Origin: Actinomycetota bacterium
GTDB lineage: Bacteria > Actinomycetota > Humimicrobiia > Humimicrobiales > Humimicrobiaceae
NCBI GenBank assembly: GCA_023379515.1
Contig: JAMCQQ010000494.1
Location: forward strand, 1 to 9,952
Length of the DNA: 9,952 bases
Reading direction: 5' to 3'
Shown: piece by piece, positions 1 to 7,564 of the stretch
Layout of the letters: each line of letters begins with the position of its first letter
How positions within the stretch are numbered: the first letter of the stretch is position 1
The notes under the pieces: model-generated
Seen by the model: the letters and a program-made list of their open reading frames with translations, nothing else
Database searches by the model: none
What the model was told of the DNA's origin: nothing
Translations under genes and position numbers: made by a program

Positions 1-1
1 C

Positions 2-283
2 CAAATTTTAAAAACACAAGAAGCAGAGATAATATTTTTTATGATAATAAGGCAATTCAGGCTTTTAATAAGTCAAACAGAAGAAAGTAAAAGCGCAATA
101 GATGAAGCAAAAAAACTGGCTCCGTGGCAGTTATCAAAATTTAAAAGACAGCTTTCCTTTTTTGATAGAAGTAAACTTTTAACTTTATACAACAAACTTT
201 TTGAGATTGATTTAAAGCATAAAACCGGTAAAATATCATTTCCTTTGGAAAAATCAATTGACTTTTTCCTTGCTGATTTATAA
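2..283 (+). CDS. holA: DNA polymerase III delta subunit, C-terminal part (partial, 5' end outside window)
   Basis: The reading frame is open from the first bases of the window to TAA at 281-283, giving about 93 residues; the ATG at 41 is internal, because the frame reads on upstream of it. The delta subunit opens the sliding clamp within the clamp-loader complex. The visible part resembles the C-terminal collar domain of HolA: a RQFRLLI-type helix, a stretch around LAPWQLSKFKRQL where the family has its 'hp..vkk...qa..f' pattern, and a final helix with EIDLKHKTGKI, matching the usual 'eaDl.iKtG' signature. The catalytic-type N-terminal AAA+ region is not in the window. The next gene starts 9 nt later on the same strand, so co-transcription is likely. 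The assignment rests on pattern memory of a short, fast-evolving domain, so it is good but not certain. Confidence 0.78.
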   Translation, partial: QILKTQEAEIIFFMIIRQFRLLISQTEESKSAIDEAKKLAPWQLSKFKRQLSFFDRSKLLTLYNKLFEIDLKHKTGKISFPLEKSIDFFLADL

Positions 284-292
284 GATAGATTA

Positions 293-1654
293 ATGCAAGT
301 TAACAGCGACATTTTCAAGTCTTACGATGTCAGAGGTATATACCCTACAGATTTTAACGAAGAAATAGCAGAAAAAATTACCCAAAGTTACATTAAATTA
401 TTTAATCCTAAAAAAGTAGTTTTAGGCCGGGACGTAAGAGAATCAGGAGAAAGCTTATTTAACAGCATATTAAATACCTTCGTTAATGCAGGAGTTGACG
501 TTTTTAATATAGGAGTTGTATCAACCGATGAGTTCTATTTTGCAGTTGGCAGTAACGATGTTGATGGAGGTATTACAGTTTCTGCCTCTCATAATCCACG
601 AGAGTACAATGGCATGAATTTCTGCAAAAGAAACGCCGAGCCGATTTCCGGTAATACAGGTCTATCTCAAATGAAAGACATGGTTATTAATGATTCGTAT
701 CAAGTTGCAGATTCAAAGATCAAAGGGAAAATTGAAAAGCTAAATGTAAGAGAAGATTTTATTAAGAAAGCTGTTTCATACGTTGATGTATCTTTAATAA
801 AACCAATGAAAATTGTCGCCAACGCAAATTTTGGAGTTGATTATATAATCTTTAAAAAGGCTGTTGAAATGTTTAATCTTCCTTTAACCTTAATTCCACT
901 GAATGAAAATCCAGATGGAACATTTCCAAAAGGACCTCCTAATCCCCTTTTGCCCGAAAATAGAAAAGAGACCTTGCAATTAATAAAAAAAGAAAATGCA
1001 AACTTGGGAGTTTCATGGGACGCCGACGGAGACAGATGCTTTTTTGCGGATGAAAAAGCTAATTTCATAGAAGGATATTTTATTACTGCAATTCTGGCTA
1101 AGGAAATTCTTAAAAAATACCCTGGAGGAAAAATATTAATTGACCCGCGTCTTATCTGGGCTACAACCGAAGAAATTAATAATTCGGGAGGAACAACGAT
1201 AATTTCAAAACCAGGTATGACAGTAATTGCCGGCAAAATGAAGCAAGAAGATGCCGTATTTGCCGGTGAAATGTCTTCTCATTTTTATTTTAAAGAAAAT
1301 TTTTATAGAGATAATGGCATAATCCCTTTATTTTTAATTTTAGAAATGATTTCAAAATATAATACGACACTTTCAGAGCTTGCCCTTCCCTATACTTCAA
1401 AATATTTTATTTCGGGAGAAATTAACTTTGAAACAGAAAAAAAAGAAAAAATTATTGAATTAGTAAAAGAAAGATATAAAGATGGCAAAATAGAATATAT
1501 AGACGGATTGTCTGTTGAATATAAAGATTGGAGATTTAATTTAAGAAAATCTAATACAGAACCACTACTCAGGCTTAATATAGAATCAAGATCAGATGAG
1601 TTAACAAAGATAAAAACTAAAGAGCTAGTAACCTTAATAAAGGAAAATTTGTGA
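293..1654 (+). CDS. manB: phosphomannomutase/phosphoglucomutase (alpha-D-phosphohexomutase family)
   Basis: Cytosolic enzyme moving phosphate between C6 and C1 of mannose or glucose. All four family signatures are present in the 453 residues: the phosphoserine loop SASHNP with catalytic Ser99, the Mg2+ loop DADGDR with Asp243, Asp245 and Asp247, the sugar-recognition loop GEMSSH at 325-330 (GEMSGH is more usual), and the phosphate-binding loop RKSNTEP at 418-424. The N-terminus (FKSYDVRGIYP) is typical, and the length is close to Pseudomonas AlgC, so the ATG at 293 is a good start although no clear Shine-Dalgarno precedes it. The stop TGA shares its last base with the ATG of the next gene, an isomerase for the same hexose 6-phosphates. 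The pair would link F6P, M6P, M1P, G6P and G1P, feeding sugar nucleotides or glycolysis. Whether glucose or mannose is preferred cannot be read from the sequence. Confidence 0.95.
   Translation: MQVNSDIFKSYDVRGIYPTDFNEEIAEKITQSYIKLFNPKKVVLGRDVRESGESLFNSILNTFVNAGVDVFNIGVVSTDEFYFAVGSNDVDGGITVSASHNPREYNGMNFCKRNAEPISGNTGLSQMKDMVINDSYQVADSKIKGKIEKLNVREDFIKKAVSYVDVSLIKPMKIVANANFGVDYIIFKKAVEMFNLPLTLIPLNENPDGTFPKGPPNPLLPENRKETLQLIKKENANLGVSWDADGDRCFFADEKANFIEGYFITAILAKEILKKYPGGKILIDPRLIWATTEEINNSGGTTIISKPGMTVIAGKMKQEDAVFAGEMSSHFYFKENFYRDNGIIPLFLILEMISKYNTTLSELALPYTSKYFISGEINFETEKKEKIIELVKERYKDGKIEYIDGLSVEYKDWRFNLRKSNTEPLLRLNIESRSDELTKIKTKELVTLIKENL
1641..1644 (+). promoter_or_regulatory. Shine-Dalgarno AGGA of the phosphoglucose/phosphomannose isomerase gene
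   Basis: AGGA within AATAAAGGAAAA lies 9 nt before ATG 1654 and 6 nt before GTG 1651. It is one of only two recognisable Shine-Dalgarno sites in the window. It sits inside the end of the upstream mutase gene, as expected for a translationally coupled pair. Confidence 0.6.
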
Positions 1655-2682
1655 TGAGTAATTTTGTAGATAAATCAAATTTTAGGCAATTTATTTTAGA
1701 TACACCAAATCAATTTAAAATAGGTATTTCATTGGCAAACAATATAAAAATTGAAAACGTCTTCAGTTCAGTTACAATTTCCGGAATGGGAGGATCAGCA
1801 TTGCCTGCAAACTTACTAAGAACTTATTGCGATAGCTTATTTAAAATTCATCCTGAATACAAACCATTTGAAATTTATATTAATCGTTTTTACTCCCTAC
1901 CTTTTAAGGCACAAAATAATACTGCTCTTAATATAATTACATCATATTCCGGCAACACAGAAGAAAGCATAGCATCGCTTAATGAAGCACACGAAAAAAA
2001 TCTTAGGTTTATTGGCATATCAAGCGGAGGAAAAATAGAACAACTTTGTAATGAATACAACGCTCCTTTTATAAAATTACCAGTCCCCTACCCAAATTAT
2101 CAACCGCGGATGGGAACAGGATATTTTTTTGGCGCATTATTTAAACTTTTAGTAAATCATGAATTAATTCCTGATTTGACAAATGATATTATTTCACTTT
2201 CCGATAAATTTAATGACAAAATGCCGGAATTAGAAGAAAAAGGTAAACTTTTAGCTAAAAAAATTAATGGTAAAACACCTGTAATTTATGCATCTTTAAA
2301 ATATAAATCTGTTGCTATGATCTGGAAAATAAAGATAAATGAAAATGCAAAAACTCCTGCTTTTTGGAATTTTTTTCCTGAATTAAATCATAATGAAATG
2401 GTGGGGTTTACAAACCCGCAGGGGAAATTTTTTATTATAATGCTTAAGGATCAAGATGATAATCCCAAAAACATAAAGCGATACCAGGCAACTGCAAATT
2501 TACTTAAAGAAAATAATATTGATTCAGAAATTATTAATATGGATGGCAATGACGTATTTTCGAAAATGTTTCTAAGCATTACATATTCTGATTGGACATC
2601 ATACTATTTAGCGTTGGAATATGGGCAAGATCCGACTCCCGTAGAACTGGTGGAAAAGCTTAAAAAAATCTTAGCATCCTAA
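1654..2682 (+). CDS. bifunctional phosphoglucose/phosphomannose isomerase (SIS domain)
   Basis: Interconverts fructose 6-phosphate with glucose 6-phosphate and mannose 6-phosphate. It belongs to the short PGI/PMI family known from archaea such as Pyrobaculum, not to classical Pgi. Two SIS half-domains are seen: the first has GMGGSA at 44-49 and the phosphate-binding SYSGNTEE at 97-104; PRMG at 151-154 supplies the family's active-site Arg (152). Glu230 and His246 are spaced 16 apart, as recalled for the catalytic Glu/His pair of the Pyrobaculum enzyme, and a Lys-rich helix ends the protein. ATG 1654 (342 aa) overlaps the mutase stop by one base; GTG 1651 directly upstream is an alternative, and both lie within reach of AGGA at 1641. 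Context (hexose-phosphate mutase upstream, PEP synthase and enolase downstream) supports a central sugar-phosphate role. Confidence 0.92.
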   Translation: MSNFVDKSNFRQFILDTPNQFKIGISLANNIKIENVFSSVTISGMGGSALPANLLRTYCDSLFKIHPEYKPFEIYINRFYSLPFKAQNNTALNIITSYSGNTEESIASLNEAHEKNLRFIGISSGGKIEQLCNEYNAPFIKLPVPYPNYQPRMGTGYFFGALFKLLVNHELIPDLTNDIISLSDKFNDKMPELEEKGKLLAKKINGKTPVIYASLKYKSVAMIWKIKINENAKTPAFWNFFPELNHNEMVGFTNPQGKFFIIMLKDQDDNPKNIKRYQATANLLKENNIDSEIINMDGNDVFSKMFLSITYSDWTSYYLALEYGQDPTPVELVEKLKKILAS

Positions 2683-2693
2683 AACGCATCTTC

Positions 2694-2722
2694 TTGAAAT
2701 TTATTAAAAATGCTATGATAAT
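2694..2722 (+). promoter_or_regulatory. sigma-70-type promoter of ppsA-eno, positioned for a leaderless mRNA
   Basis: TTGAAA (2694-2699), a 17-bp spacer and GATAAT (2717-2722) are followed by 6 nt and then the ATG at 2729. The usual start-site distance puts +1 on the A of the ATG. An overlapping extended -10, TGCTATGAT (2711-2719), gives nearly the same position. No Shine-Dalgarno lies upstream of the ATG. This promoter splits the + strand cluster into a holA-mutase-isomerase unit and a ppsA-eno unit. Confidence 0.65.
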
Positions 2723-2728
2723 AATATT

Positions 2729-4987
2729 ATGCCGTATTCTGCCCACCATATTGCCTGGTTTTCGGAAATAAGAAAAGAAGACGTTGCGCTAGTCGGCGGA
2801 AAGGGAGCAAATTTGGGCGAAATGACAAACGCAGGTTTTCCGGTTCCTCCTGGCTTTGTGATTACCTCAAACGCTTACTACGATTTTATCAGGGAAAATG
2901 ACCTCAATATAAAAATTAAACATCTATTAGCTACAACTAATTTTGAAGATTCAAAATCTTTAGAACAGGTTTCTTTACACATTAAAAAACTTATTACTAA
3001 CGGTAAACTATCCGATGGATTAATTAAAGAAATTATTGCATCTTATAACAAGTTAGGTGGACCATTTAACCATGCCCTCGTAGCCGTAAGATCCAGCGCA
3101 ACTGCCGAAGACTTAATCAATGCTTCTTTTGCAGGCCAACAAGAAACATTTTTAAACGTCAAAGGCGACGCAGTTCTTATAGAAAAAATCAAAGAAGGTT
3201 GGGCCTCTTTATATGATGGTAGAGCTATTTATTACAGACACCAGCAAAAATACGATAATGTAAAAATAGGTATTGCTTTGGTTGTACAAAAGATGGTTGA
3301 ATCCGATAAATCTGGCATTATGTTTACGATTGATCCTGTTACAAATGATAAATCCAAAATTACAATAGAAGCTATATATGGTTTAGGGGAATTAATTGTC
3401 CAGGGAGCAGTTACCCCTGATCATTACGAAGTAGAAAAAAAGGAATTAAAATTGTTATCGAAAAAAATTTCCTTTCAAAACCGCAGTTTAATAAAAAAAG
3501 GAATTAATAATAAAGAAGTAAAACTTTCTAAAAAACAGGGTTCAAAGCAAAAACTATCAGAAAAAGAAATATTAAGTTTAGCAAGACTTGGTAAAGAAAT
3601 TGAAAAACATTATTACTTTCCTCAAGATATTGAATGGGCAATTGAAAAAAATAAGATTTATATCGTTCAAACCAGATCTGTAACAACCACTAAAAACGCA
3701 GTCAAAGCAAATGATACAATATTAAGAGAAACAGACTTAATTTTAAAAGGTGATCCAGCAAGTCCTGGAATTGCTTCAGGTGTTGTAAAGATAATTCTTT
3801 CCGCTAAAGAGATAGGAAAAATTATAACAGGTGATATCTTAGTTGCTCCTCAAACCAACCCCGATTTTGTTCCGGCAATGAAAAAAGCCGTAGCCATAGT
3901 TACAGATAGTGGAGGTAGAACTTCTCATGCAGCGATTGTTTCTAGAGAACTCGGAATTCCTGCTGTTGTAGGTACTAAAGTAGCAACCCAAAAATTGAAA
4001 ACAGGCAATGTAATAACTGTTAACGGCACAAAAGGAGAAATTTATAGAGGTGGATTTTCTATTACGAAAAGCCAATTAAATGAGAGTACTTCAAATATCA
4101 AAACCGCAACAAAGCTCTATGTAAATCTTGCGGAACCTGACTTAGCTGAAGAAATTGCAAGAAGAAACATAGACGGCGTAGGTTTATTAAGGGCTGAATT
4201 TATTATGGCCGATATCGGAGTTCATCCTAAGAAAATGATTCAAGATGGTAAAAAACACATCTACATAGATAAGTTATCAAATGATATTGCTATATTTTGT
4301 AAGGCTTTTGAGCATAAGCCGGTTGTGTATAGAACCTCTGATTTTAAAACTAACGAATATAGAAATTTAGTTGGAGGAAATGAATTTGAACCCCAAGAAT
4401 CAAATCCAATGTTGGGGTTTAGGGGCGCATTTAGGTACATTCATGACCCGGAAGTTTTTAAGCTCGAACTTGAAGCAATAAAAATTGTAAGAGACAAAAT
4501 GGGATACAAAAATTTGTGGCTAATGATTCCGTTTGTAAGAACCGTTGATGAACTCGTAAAAGTAAAAAGAATTATCAATGATTCTGGTCTTTCCCGCTCT
4601 GCGACATTTAAAATTTGGATGATGGTAGAAATTCCTGCAAACGTAATATTACTGGAAAAATTTATTAAAGTAGGAATAGACGGCATTTCAATAGGTTCAA
4701 ATGACTTAACCATGCTTATTATGGGAACAGACAGAGATAATTCCGAAGTAGAGAGTGAATTTAACGAAATGAATGATTCAACTCTTTGGGTATTTGAACA
4801 CGTTATCAAGATAGCCCATAAATACGGCATTACGTCTTCGATGTGCGGACAGGCAGTGTCTACTTATCCTGAACTTGTTAGAAAACTTTTAGCATGGGGA
4901 ATAACAAGCGTATCAGTCTCCCCCGATGCAATCGAAAGCACCAGAAAATTGCTTTCACAAACGGAAAAAGAAATTTTAAATAAATAA
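2729..4987 (+). CDS. ppsA: phosphoenolpyruvate synthase (pyruvate, water dikinase)
   Basis: Catalyses ATP + pyruvate + water to PEP + AMP + phosphate in the cytosol and is the gluconeogenic entry from pyruvate; in some organisms it works in reverse. Domain order is classical: an N-terminal ATP-grasp domain at about 5-320 (GGKGANLGEM at 23-32, AVRSSATAED at 119-128, VQKMV and the SGIMFTIDP stretch at 186-203), the swivelling phosphohistidine domain at about 340-440 (GGRTSHAA, phosphorylated His400), and the C-terminal PEP-binding barrel (GLLRAEF at 485, SIGSNDLT at 654, CGQAVSTYPE with catalytic Cys706). The CGQA motif and GGRT rather than GGMT favour PEP synthase over pyruvate phosphate dikinase. 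At 752 aa it is slightly shorter than the roughly 790 aa of E. coli PpsA. The start is set by the promoter just upstream. Enolase begins one base after the stop, so PEP passes directly between the two reactions. Confidence 0.94.
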   Translation: MPYSAHHIAWFSEIRKEDVALVGGKGANLGEMTNAGFPVPPGFVITSNAYYDFIRENDLNIKIKHLLATTNFEDSKSLEQVSLHIKKLITNGKLSDGLIKEIIASYNKLGGPFNHALVAVRSSATAEDLINASFAGQQETFLNVKGDAVLIEKIKEGWASLYDGRAIYYRHQQKYDNVKIGIALVVQKMVESDKSGIMFTIDPVTNDKSKITIEAIYGLGELIVQGAVTPDHYEVEKKELKLLSKKISFQNRSLIKKGINNKEVKLSKKQGSKQKLSEKEILSLARLGKEIEKHYYFPQDIEWAIEKNKIYIVQTRSVTTTKNAVKANDTILRETDLILKGDPASPGIASGVVKIILSAKEIGKIITGDILVAPQTNPDFVPAMKKAVAIVTDSGGRTSHAAIVSRELGIPAVVGTKVATQKLKTGNVITVNGTKGEIYRGGFSITKSQLNESTSNIKTATKLYVNLAEPDLAEEIARRNIDGVGLLRAEFIMADIGVHPKKMIQDGKKHIYIDKLSNDIAIFCKAFEHKPVVYRTSDFKTNEYRNLVGGNEFEPQESNPMLGFRGAFRYIHDPEVFKLELEAIKIVRDKMGYKNLWLMIPFVRTVDELVKVKRIINDSGLSRSATFKIWMMVEIPANVILLEKFIKVGIDGISIGSNDLTMLIMGTDRDNSEVESEFNEMNDSTLWVFEHVIKIAHKYGITSSMCGQAVSTYPELVRKLLAWGITSVSVSPDAIESTRKLLSQTEKEILNK

Positions 4988-4988
4988 T

Positions 4989-6248
4989 ATGGCTAAAATT
5001 AAACAAATATTCGCAAGACAAATTTTAAATGCCAAAGGCTACCCCACTATTGAAACAACTACTATTTTAACCGACGGCGCAACAGGAACAGCATCATCTC
5101 CATCCGGCACATCAACGGGAAAATACGAAGCGTTAGAAATAAGAGATAACGGTGATAAAAAATTTCAAGGTCTTGGGGTAAATAACGCAATTTTAAATGT
5201 CGAAGAAATTATCGGCCCCGCACTTGCTGGCATGGACGCGGCAAAACAACAAGACATCGATAGAAAAATAATTGACCTGGACGGAACTCACAATAAAGCA
5301 AGACTTGGTGCTAACGCAACATTGTCCGTTTCTATGAGCGTTGCCAAAGCTGCTGCCAGAAGCTCCGTGCTTCCTTTATTTTTATATTTAAGAGAGTATA
5401 TTAAAAAGGAAAATATTCCTTTAAAGATTCCAACTCCTGCATTTAATCTTATTAACGGTGGAAAACACGCTAAGGGTACACTTGATTTTCAGGAGTTTCT
5501 GCTTATACCTGCTACTTCAAAATCATATGAAGAATCTTTAAATATAGGAACTGATGTTTACTTTAGCTTACAAAGACTTTTGCAAACTAATAACTTATCT
5601 ACTCTAACAGGTGATGAAGGCGGATTCTCCCCTACTGTTTCTACGAATCTTGACGCACTATTATTGCTAAAACAAGCGGTTGAATCAGCTAACCTAAGAG
5701 TTGGCTTTGATGTTTTTTTGGGCCTGGACGCAGCAGCCAATAGCTTTTTTGCAGATCAAACATATCATATTAAAGATAAATCAATTGCGCTTAATGCCGA
5801 TGATATTATTTCATTTTACGAATTAGTAAATAAAGATTTTCATCTGCTTTATTTGGAAGACGGTCTTTCGGAAGATGATTGGGACGGGTGGGCAAAGCTT
5901 TATTCAAAGCTATCAGGACAAATACTTATTGTCGGAGATGACTTAACAGTTACAAATCCTTACCGTTTGCAAACCGCACTTGATAAAAAAACAGTGAGTG
6001 CAATTGTTGTTAAACCTAATCAAATTGGTACGGTTATAGAAGCTTTGGCTGTTGTTGAAATGGCAAGACAGGCGAATTTAAAAATTATTGTTTCTAATAG
6101 AAGCGGAGAAACGGATGATGATTTTATTGCGGATTTTGCCGTAGCTGCATCTGCCGATTATGTGAAATTCGGCGCTCCAGTAAGAGGAGAAAGAGTTGCT
6201 AAATATAACAGACTTTTGCAAATAGAAAAACAAATTAAATCACTTTAA
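4989..6248 (+). CDS. eno: enolase (divergent, His-to-Asn in the SHRSGET loop)
   Basis: Interconverts 2-phosphoglycerate and PEP. The 419 residues cover the whole family length. Visible residues include the mobile loop SPSGTSTG (38-45), His160 in NGGKHA, Glu169 in FQEF, catalytic Glu210 in GDEGGF, metal ligands Asp247, Glu290 (LEDGL) and Asp317 (GDDLTVTN), catalytic Lys342 in KPNQIGT, and Lys393 in KFGAP. The otherwise near-invariant SHRSGET is SNRSGET here, with Asn370 encoded by AAT at 6096-6098. The opening ARQILNAKGYPT also departs from the usual ARQILDSRGNPT. Core chemistry residues are intact, so an active enzyme is likely. ATG 4989 follows the ppsA stop by one base with no clear Shine-Dalgarno, implying coupled translation. 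The 3' end overlaps the convergent rsmI by 9 nt, leaving no room for a separate terminator. Confidence 0.95.
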   Translation: MAKIKQIFARQILNAKGYPTIETTTILTDGATGTASSPSGTSTGKYEALEIRDNGDKKFQGLGVNNAILNVEEIIGPALAGMDAAKQQDIDRKIIDLDGTHNKARLGANATLSVSMSVAKAAARSSVLPLFLYLREYIKKENIPLKIPTPAFNLINGGKHAKGTLDFQEFLLIPATSKSYEESLNIGTDVYFSLQRLLQTNNLSTLTGDEGGFSPTVSTNLDALLLLKQAVESANLRVGFDVFLGLDAAANSFFADQTYHIKDKSIALNADDIISFYELVNKDFHLLYLEDGLSEDDWDGWAKLYSKLSGQILIVGDDLTVTNPYRLQTALDKKTVSAIVVKPNQIGTVIEALAVVEMARQANLKIIVSNRSGETDDDFIADFAVAASADYVKFGAPVRGERVAKYNRLLQIEKQIKSL

Positions 6249-6935
6249 GTTTAAAAGTATTACTATTTCTCCTTTGACACCGGTTTTATAATGATTAATT
6301 AGATTGCTGATTAAATCTTTTCTTACTTCTTCATGAATTTTTGTAAGTTCTCTTGCAATAACTATTTCTATGTCTCCTAATATCTCTTTTAATTCCGATA
6401 GTGTAGTAAGCAGTCTATACGGTGATTCAAAAATAATAACCGTTGAATTTATCAATCTTAAAGATTTTTTTAAATTTTTAAGCATTGTTTTTCTGTGTCC
6501 TGGTTTTTTTGGCAAAAATCCCAAAAATAAAAATTTATCTGTAGGAAGACCCGATGAAACAAGAGCGCTAATTAGTGATGTCGGACCAGGAATTGAGACT
6601 ACTTTAATCCCTTCTTTTAAACATTCCTTGACAAGTTTAAACCCGGGGTCAGAAATCGTTGGCGTACCAGCATCCGAAACTAAAGCAACGTTCTTTCCGT
6701 TTAAGAGCAAATTAATTATTTGAGGAATTCGTTTTATCTCTGTTTGTTCATAGTATGAAAAAACTTTTTTGCTCATTTCTATTTCTTTTCCTTTAAAATA
6801 ATGTTTTATTAAAATCCCTGTTTTCCTGGTATCTTCGGACGCAATGTAATCAACTTCGGATAGAGTTTCCAATGCCCTTAAAGTTATGTCTTGTAAATTG
6901 CCAATTGGTGTTGATACAATGTATAAATTGCCCAT
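6240..6935 (-). CDS. rsmI: 16S rRNA (cytidine-1402-2'-O)-methyltransferase RsmI
   Basis: SAM-dependent ribosomal RNA methyltransferase that modifies C1402 in the decoding centre of 16S rRNA. The tetrapyrrole-methylase fold is easily recognised: STPIGNLQDITLRALE at 8-23, SEDTRKTG at 33-40, VSDAGTPTISDPGF at 86-99, SIPGP at 114-118, SSGLPTDKFLFLGFLP at 127-142, FESPYRL at 169-175 and ARELTK at 194-199. The protein ends at residue 231 just after KGEIVILL, the end of the methylase core, so the extra C-terminal domain of E. coli RsmI (286 aa) is absent. The ATG at 6935 gives the canonical N-terminus MGNLYIVSTPIGNL. No Shine-Dalgarno is visible. Its stop TGA lies inside the end of enolase (convergent overlap of 9 nt), and its start is a few bases from the divergent dedA start. 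Confidence 0.95.
   Translation of the reverse strand: MGNLYIVSTPIGNLQDITLRALETLSEVDYIASEDTRKTGILIKHYFKGKEIEMSKKVFSYYEQTEIKRIPQIINLLLNGKNVALVSDAGTPTISDPGFKLVKECLKEGIKVVSIPGPTSLISALVSSGLPTDKFLFLGFLPKKPGHRKTMLKNLKKSLRLINSTVIIFESPYRLLTTLSELKEILGDIEIVIARELTKIHEEVRKDLISNLINHYKTGVKGEIVILLNLK
6891..6920 (+). promoter_or_regulatory. candidate dedA promoter inside rsmI
   Basis: TTGTAA (6891-6896), an 18-bp spacer and TACAAT (6915-6920) predict a start near 6927, upstream of GTG 6940 but downstream of the ATGs at 6886 and 6919. A second possible -10, TATAAA at 6922-6927, points the same way. Both lie within the beginning of rsmI on the other strand. Confidence 0.4.
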
Positions 6936-6939
6936 AAAC

Positions 6940-7563
6940 GTGATTGAACTTTTAACAAACTTTATTATACATCTTATTGAATCTACAGGGTATCTTGGGA
7001 TTTTCGTTTTAATGACGCTTGAGTCTGCTTTAATTCCAATTCCTTCCGAAGTTACTATGCCTTTTGCGGGATTTTTAGTTGGGCAGGGAGAATTGAATTT
7101 TTGGCTCGTTGTGCTTATGGGCGCATTTGGTAATTTAGCTGGTTCTTTAATTGCTTATGGAATAGGATTTTATCTTGAAGAACACATAATAATTAAATTG
7201 ATAAAAAAATATGGAAAATTTCTTTTATTAACAGTTCACGAATATGAAAGAGCTGTAAGCTGGTTAAAAAAATACGGAGATTATGTTGTTTTTTTCTCAA
7301 GACTACTTCCCGCTATCAGAACGTTTATATCTCTTCCGGCAGGATTATCTGAAATGAATATCTTAAAATTTTCTTTTTATACATTCTTAGGCTCATTTAT
7401 CTGGTCTTTGTTTTTGACTTATATCGGTGTTTATTTTGGAAGTCAGTGGCACGCGCTTGAGCCTTATTATAGAAAAGTTGAGTTGTTTTTAGGTATTATT
7501 TTTGTTCTTGCTCTCTTTTGGTATATAAATCACAAATTAAAAATTGTTAAATTTAGAAAATAA
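6940..7563 (+). CDS. DedA family membrane protein (SNARE-associated/VTT domain)
   Basis: Integral membrane protein of the DedA family, whose characterised members recycle undecaprenyl phosphate or move phospholipids across the membrane and support envelope and membrane-potential homeostasis. From GTG 6940 it has 207 residues. The re-entrant loop signature LESALIPIPSE (27-37, with Glu28, Pro33, Pro35, Glu37) is followed by PFAGFL. The second hallmark, FFSRLLPAIRTFISLPAG at 118-135 (Arg121, Pro124, Arg127), is complete. Hydrophobic segments lie near 15-30, 53-78, 115-135, 144-167 and 182-196, and the tail is basic. GTG is chosen because it gives the usual short N-terminus (MIELLTNFIIHLIE), avoids overlap with rsmI and fits the candidate promoters; in-frame ATGs at 6919 and 6886 would add 7 or 18 residues. 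The substrate cannot be told from sequence. Confidence 0.9.
   Translation: MIELLTNFIIHLIESTGYLGIFVLMTLESALIPIPSEVTMPFAGFLVGQGELNFWLVVLMGAFGNLAGSLIAYGIGFYLEEHIIIKLIKKYGKFLLLTVHEYERAVSWLKKYGDYVVFFSRLLPAIRTFISLPAGLSEMNILKFSFYTFLGSFIWSLFLTYIGVYFGSQWHALEPYYRKVELFLGIIFVLALFWYINHKLKIVKFRK
6964..6969 (-). promoter_or_regulatory. candidate -10 element of rsmI inside dedA
   Basis: The minus strand reads TATAAT, a perfect consensus -10, at 6969-6964, preceded directly by TG. The expected start site near 6957 gives a leader of about 22 nt before ATG 6935. No good -35 is visible at 16-18 bp. The element lies inside the dedA coding sequence, the only place an rsmI promoter can be, given the tight divergent starts. 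Confidence 0.4.
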
Positions 7564-7564
7564 T

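Noticed and set aside
73..318. 81-residue open frame on the minus strand over the holA end
   Set aside because: It lies opposite the recognisable holA C-terminus and the start of the mutase; Ser/Leu/Lys-rich composition is typical of an antisense shadow.
841..1236. 131-residue minus-strand frame inside the mutase gene
   Set aside because: It lies wholly opposite a well-supported gene, with no ribosome site or family resemblance.
1651..1653. GTG as start of the phosphoglucose/phosphomannose isomerase
   Set aside because: Possible, but the adjacent ATG at 1654 overlaps the mutase stop in the usual way and has a better distance from AGGA.
2672..2715. Inverted repeat TAGCAT/ATGCTA around the isomerase stop and ppsA promoter
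   Set aside because: Only 6 bp with a 32-nt gap and AT-rich, with no T-run; it looks like chance and not a terminator or operator.
4441..4830. 129-residue minus-strand frame inside ppsA
   Set aside because: It is opposite the conserved PEP-binding barrel; Ser/Ile-rich shadow without recognisable motifs.
6370..6723. 117-residue plus-strand frame within rsmI
   Set aside because: It is the complement of the conserved RsmI core and has no independent support.
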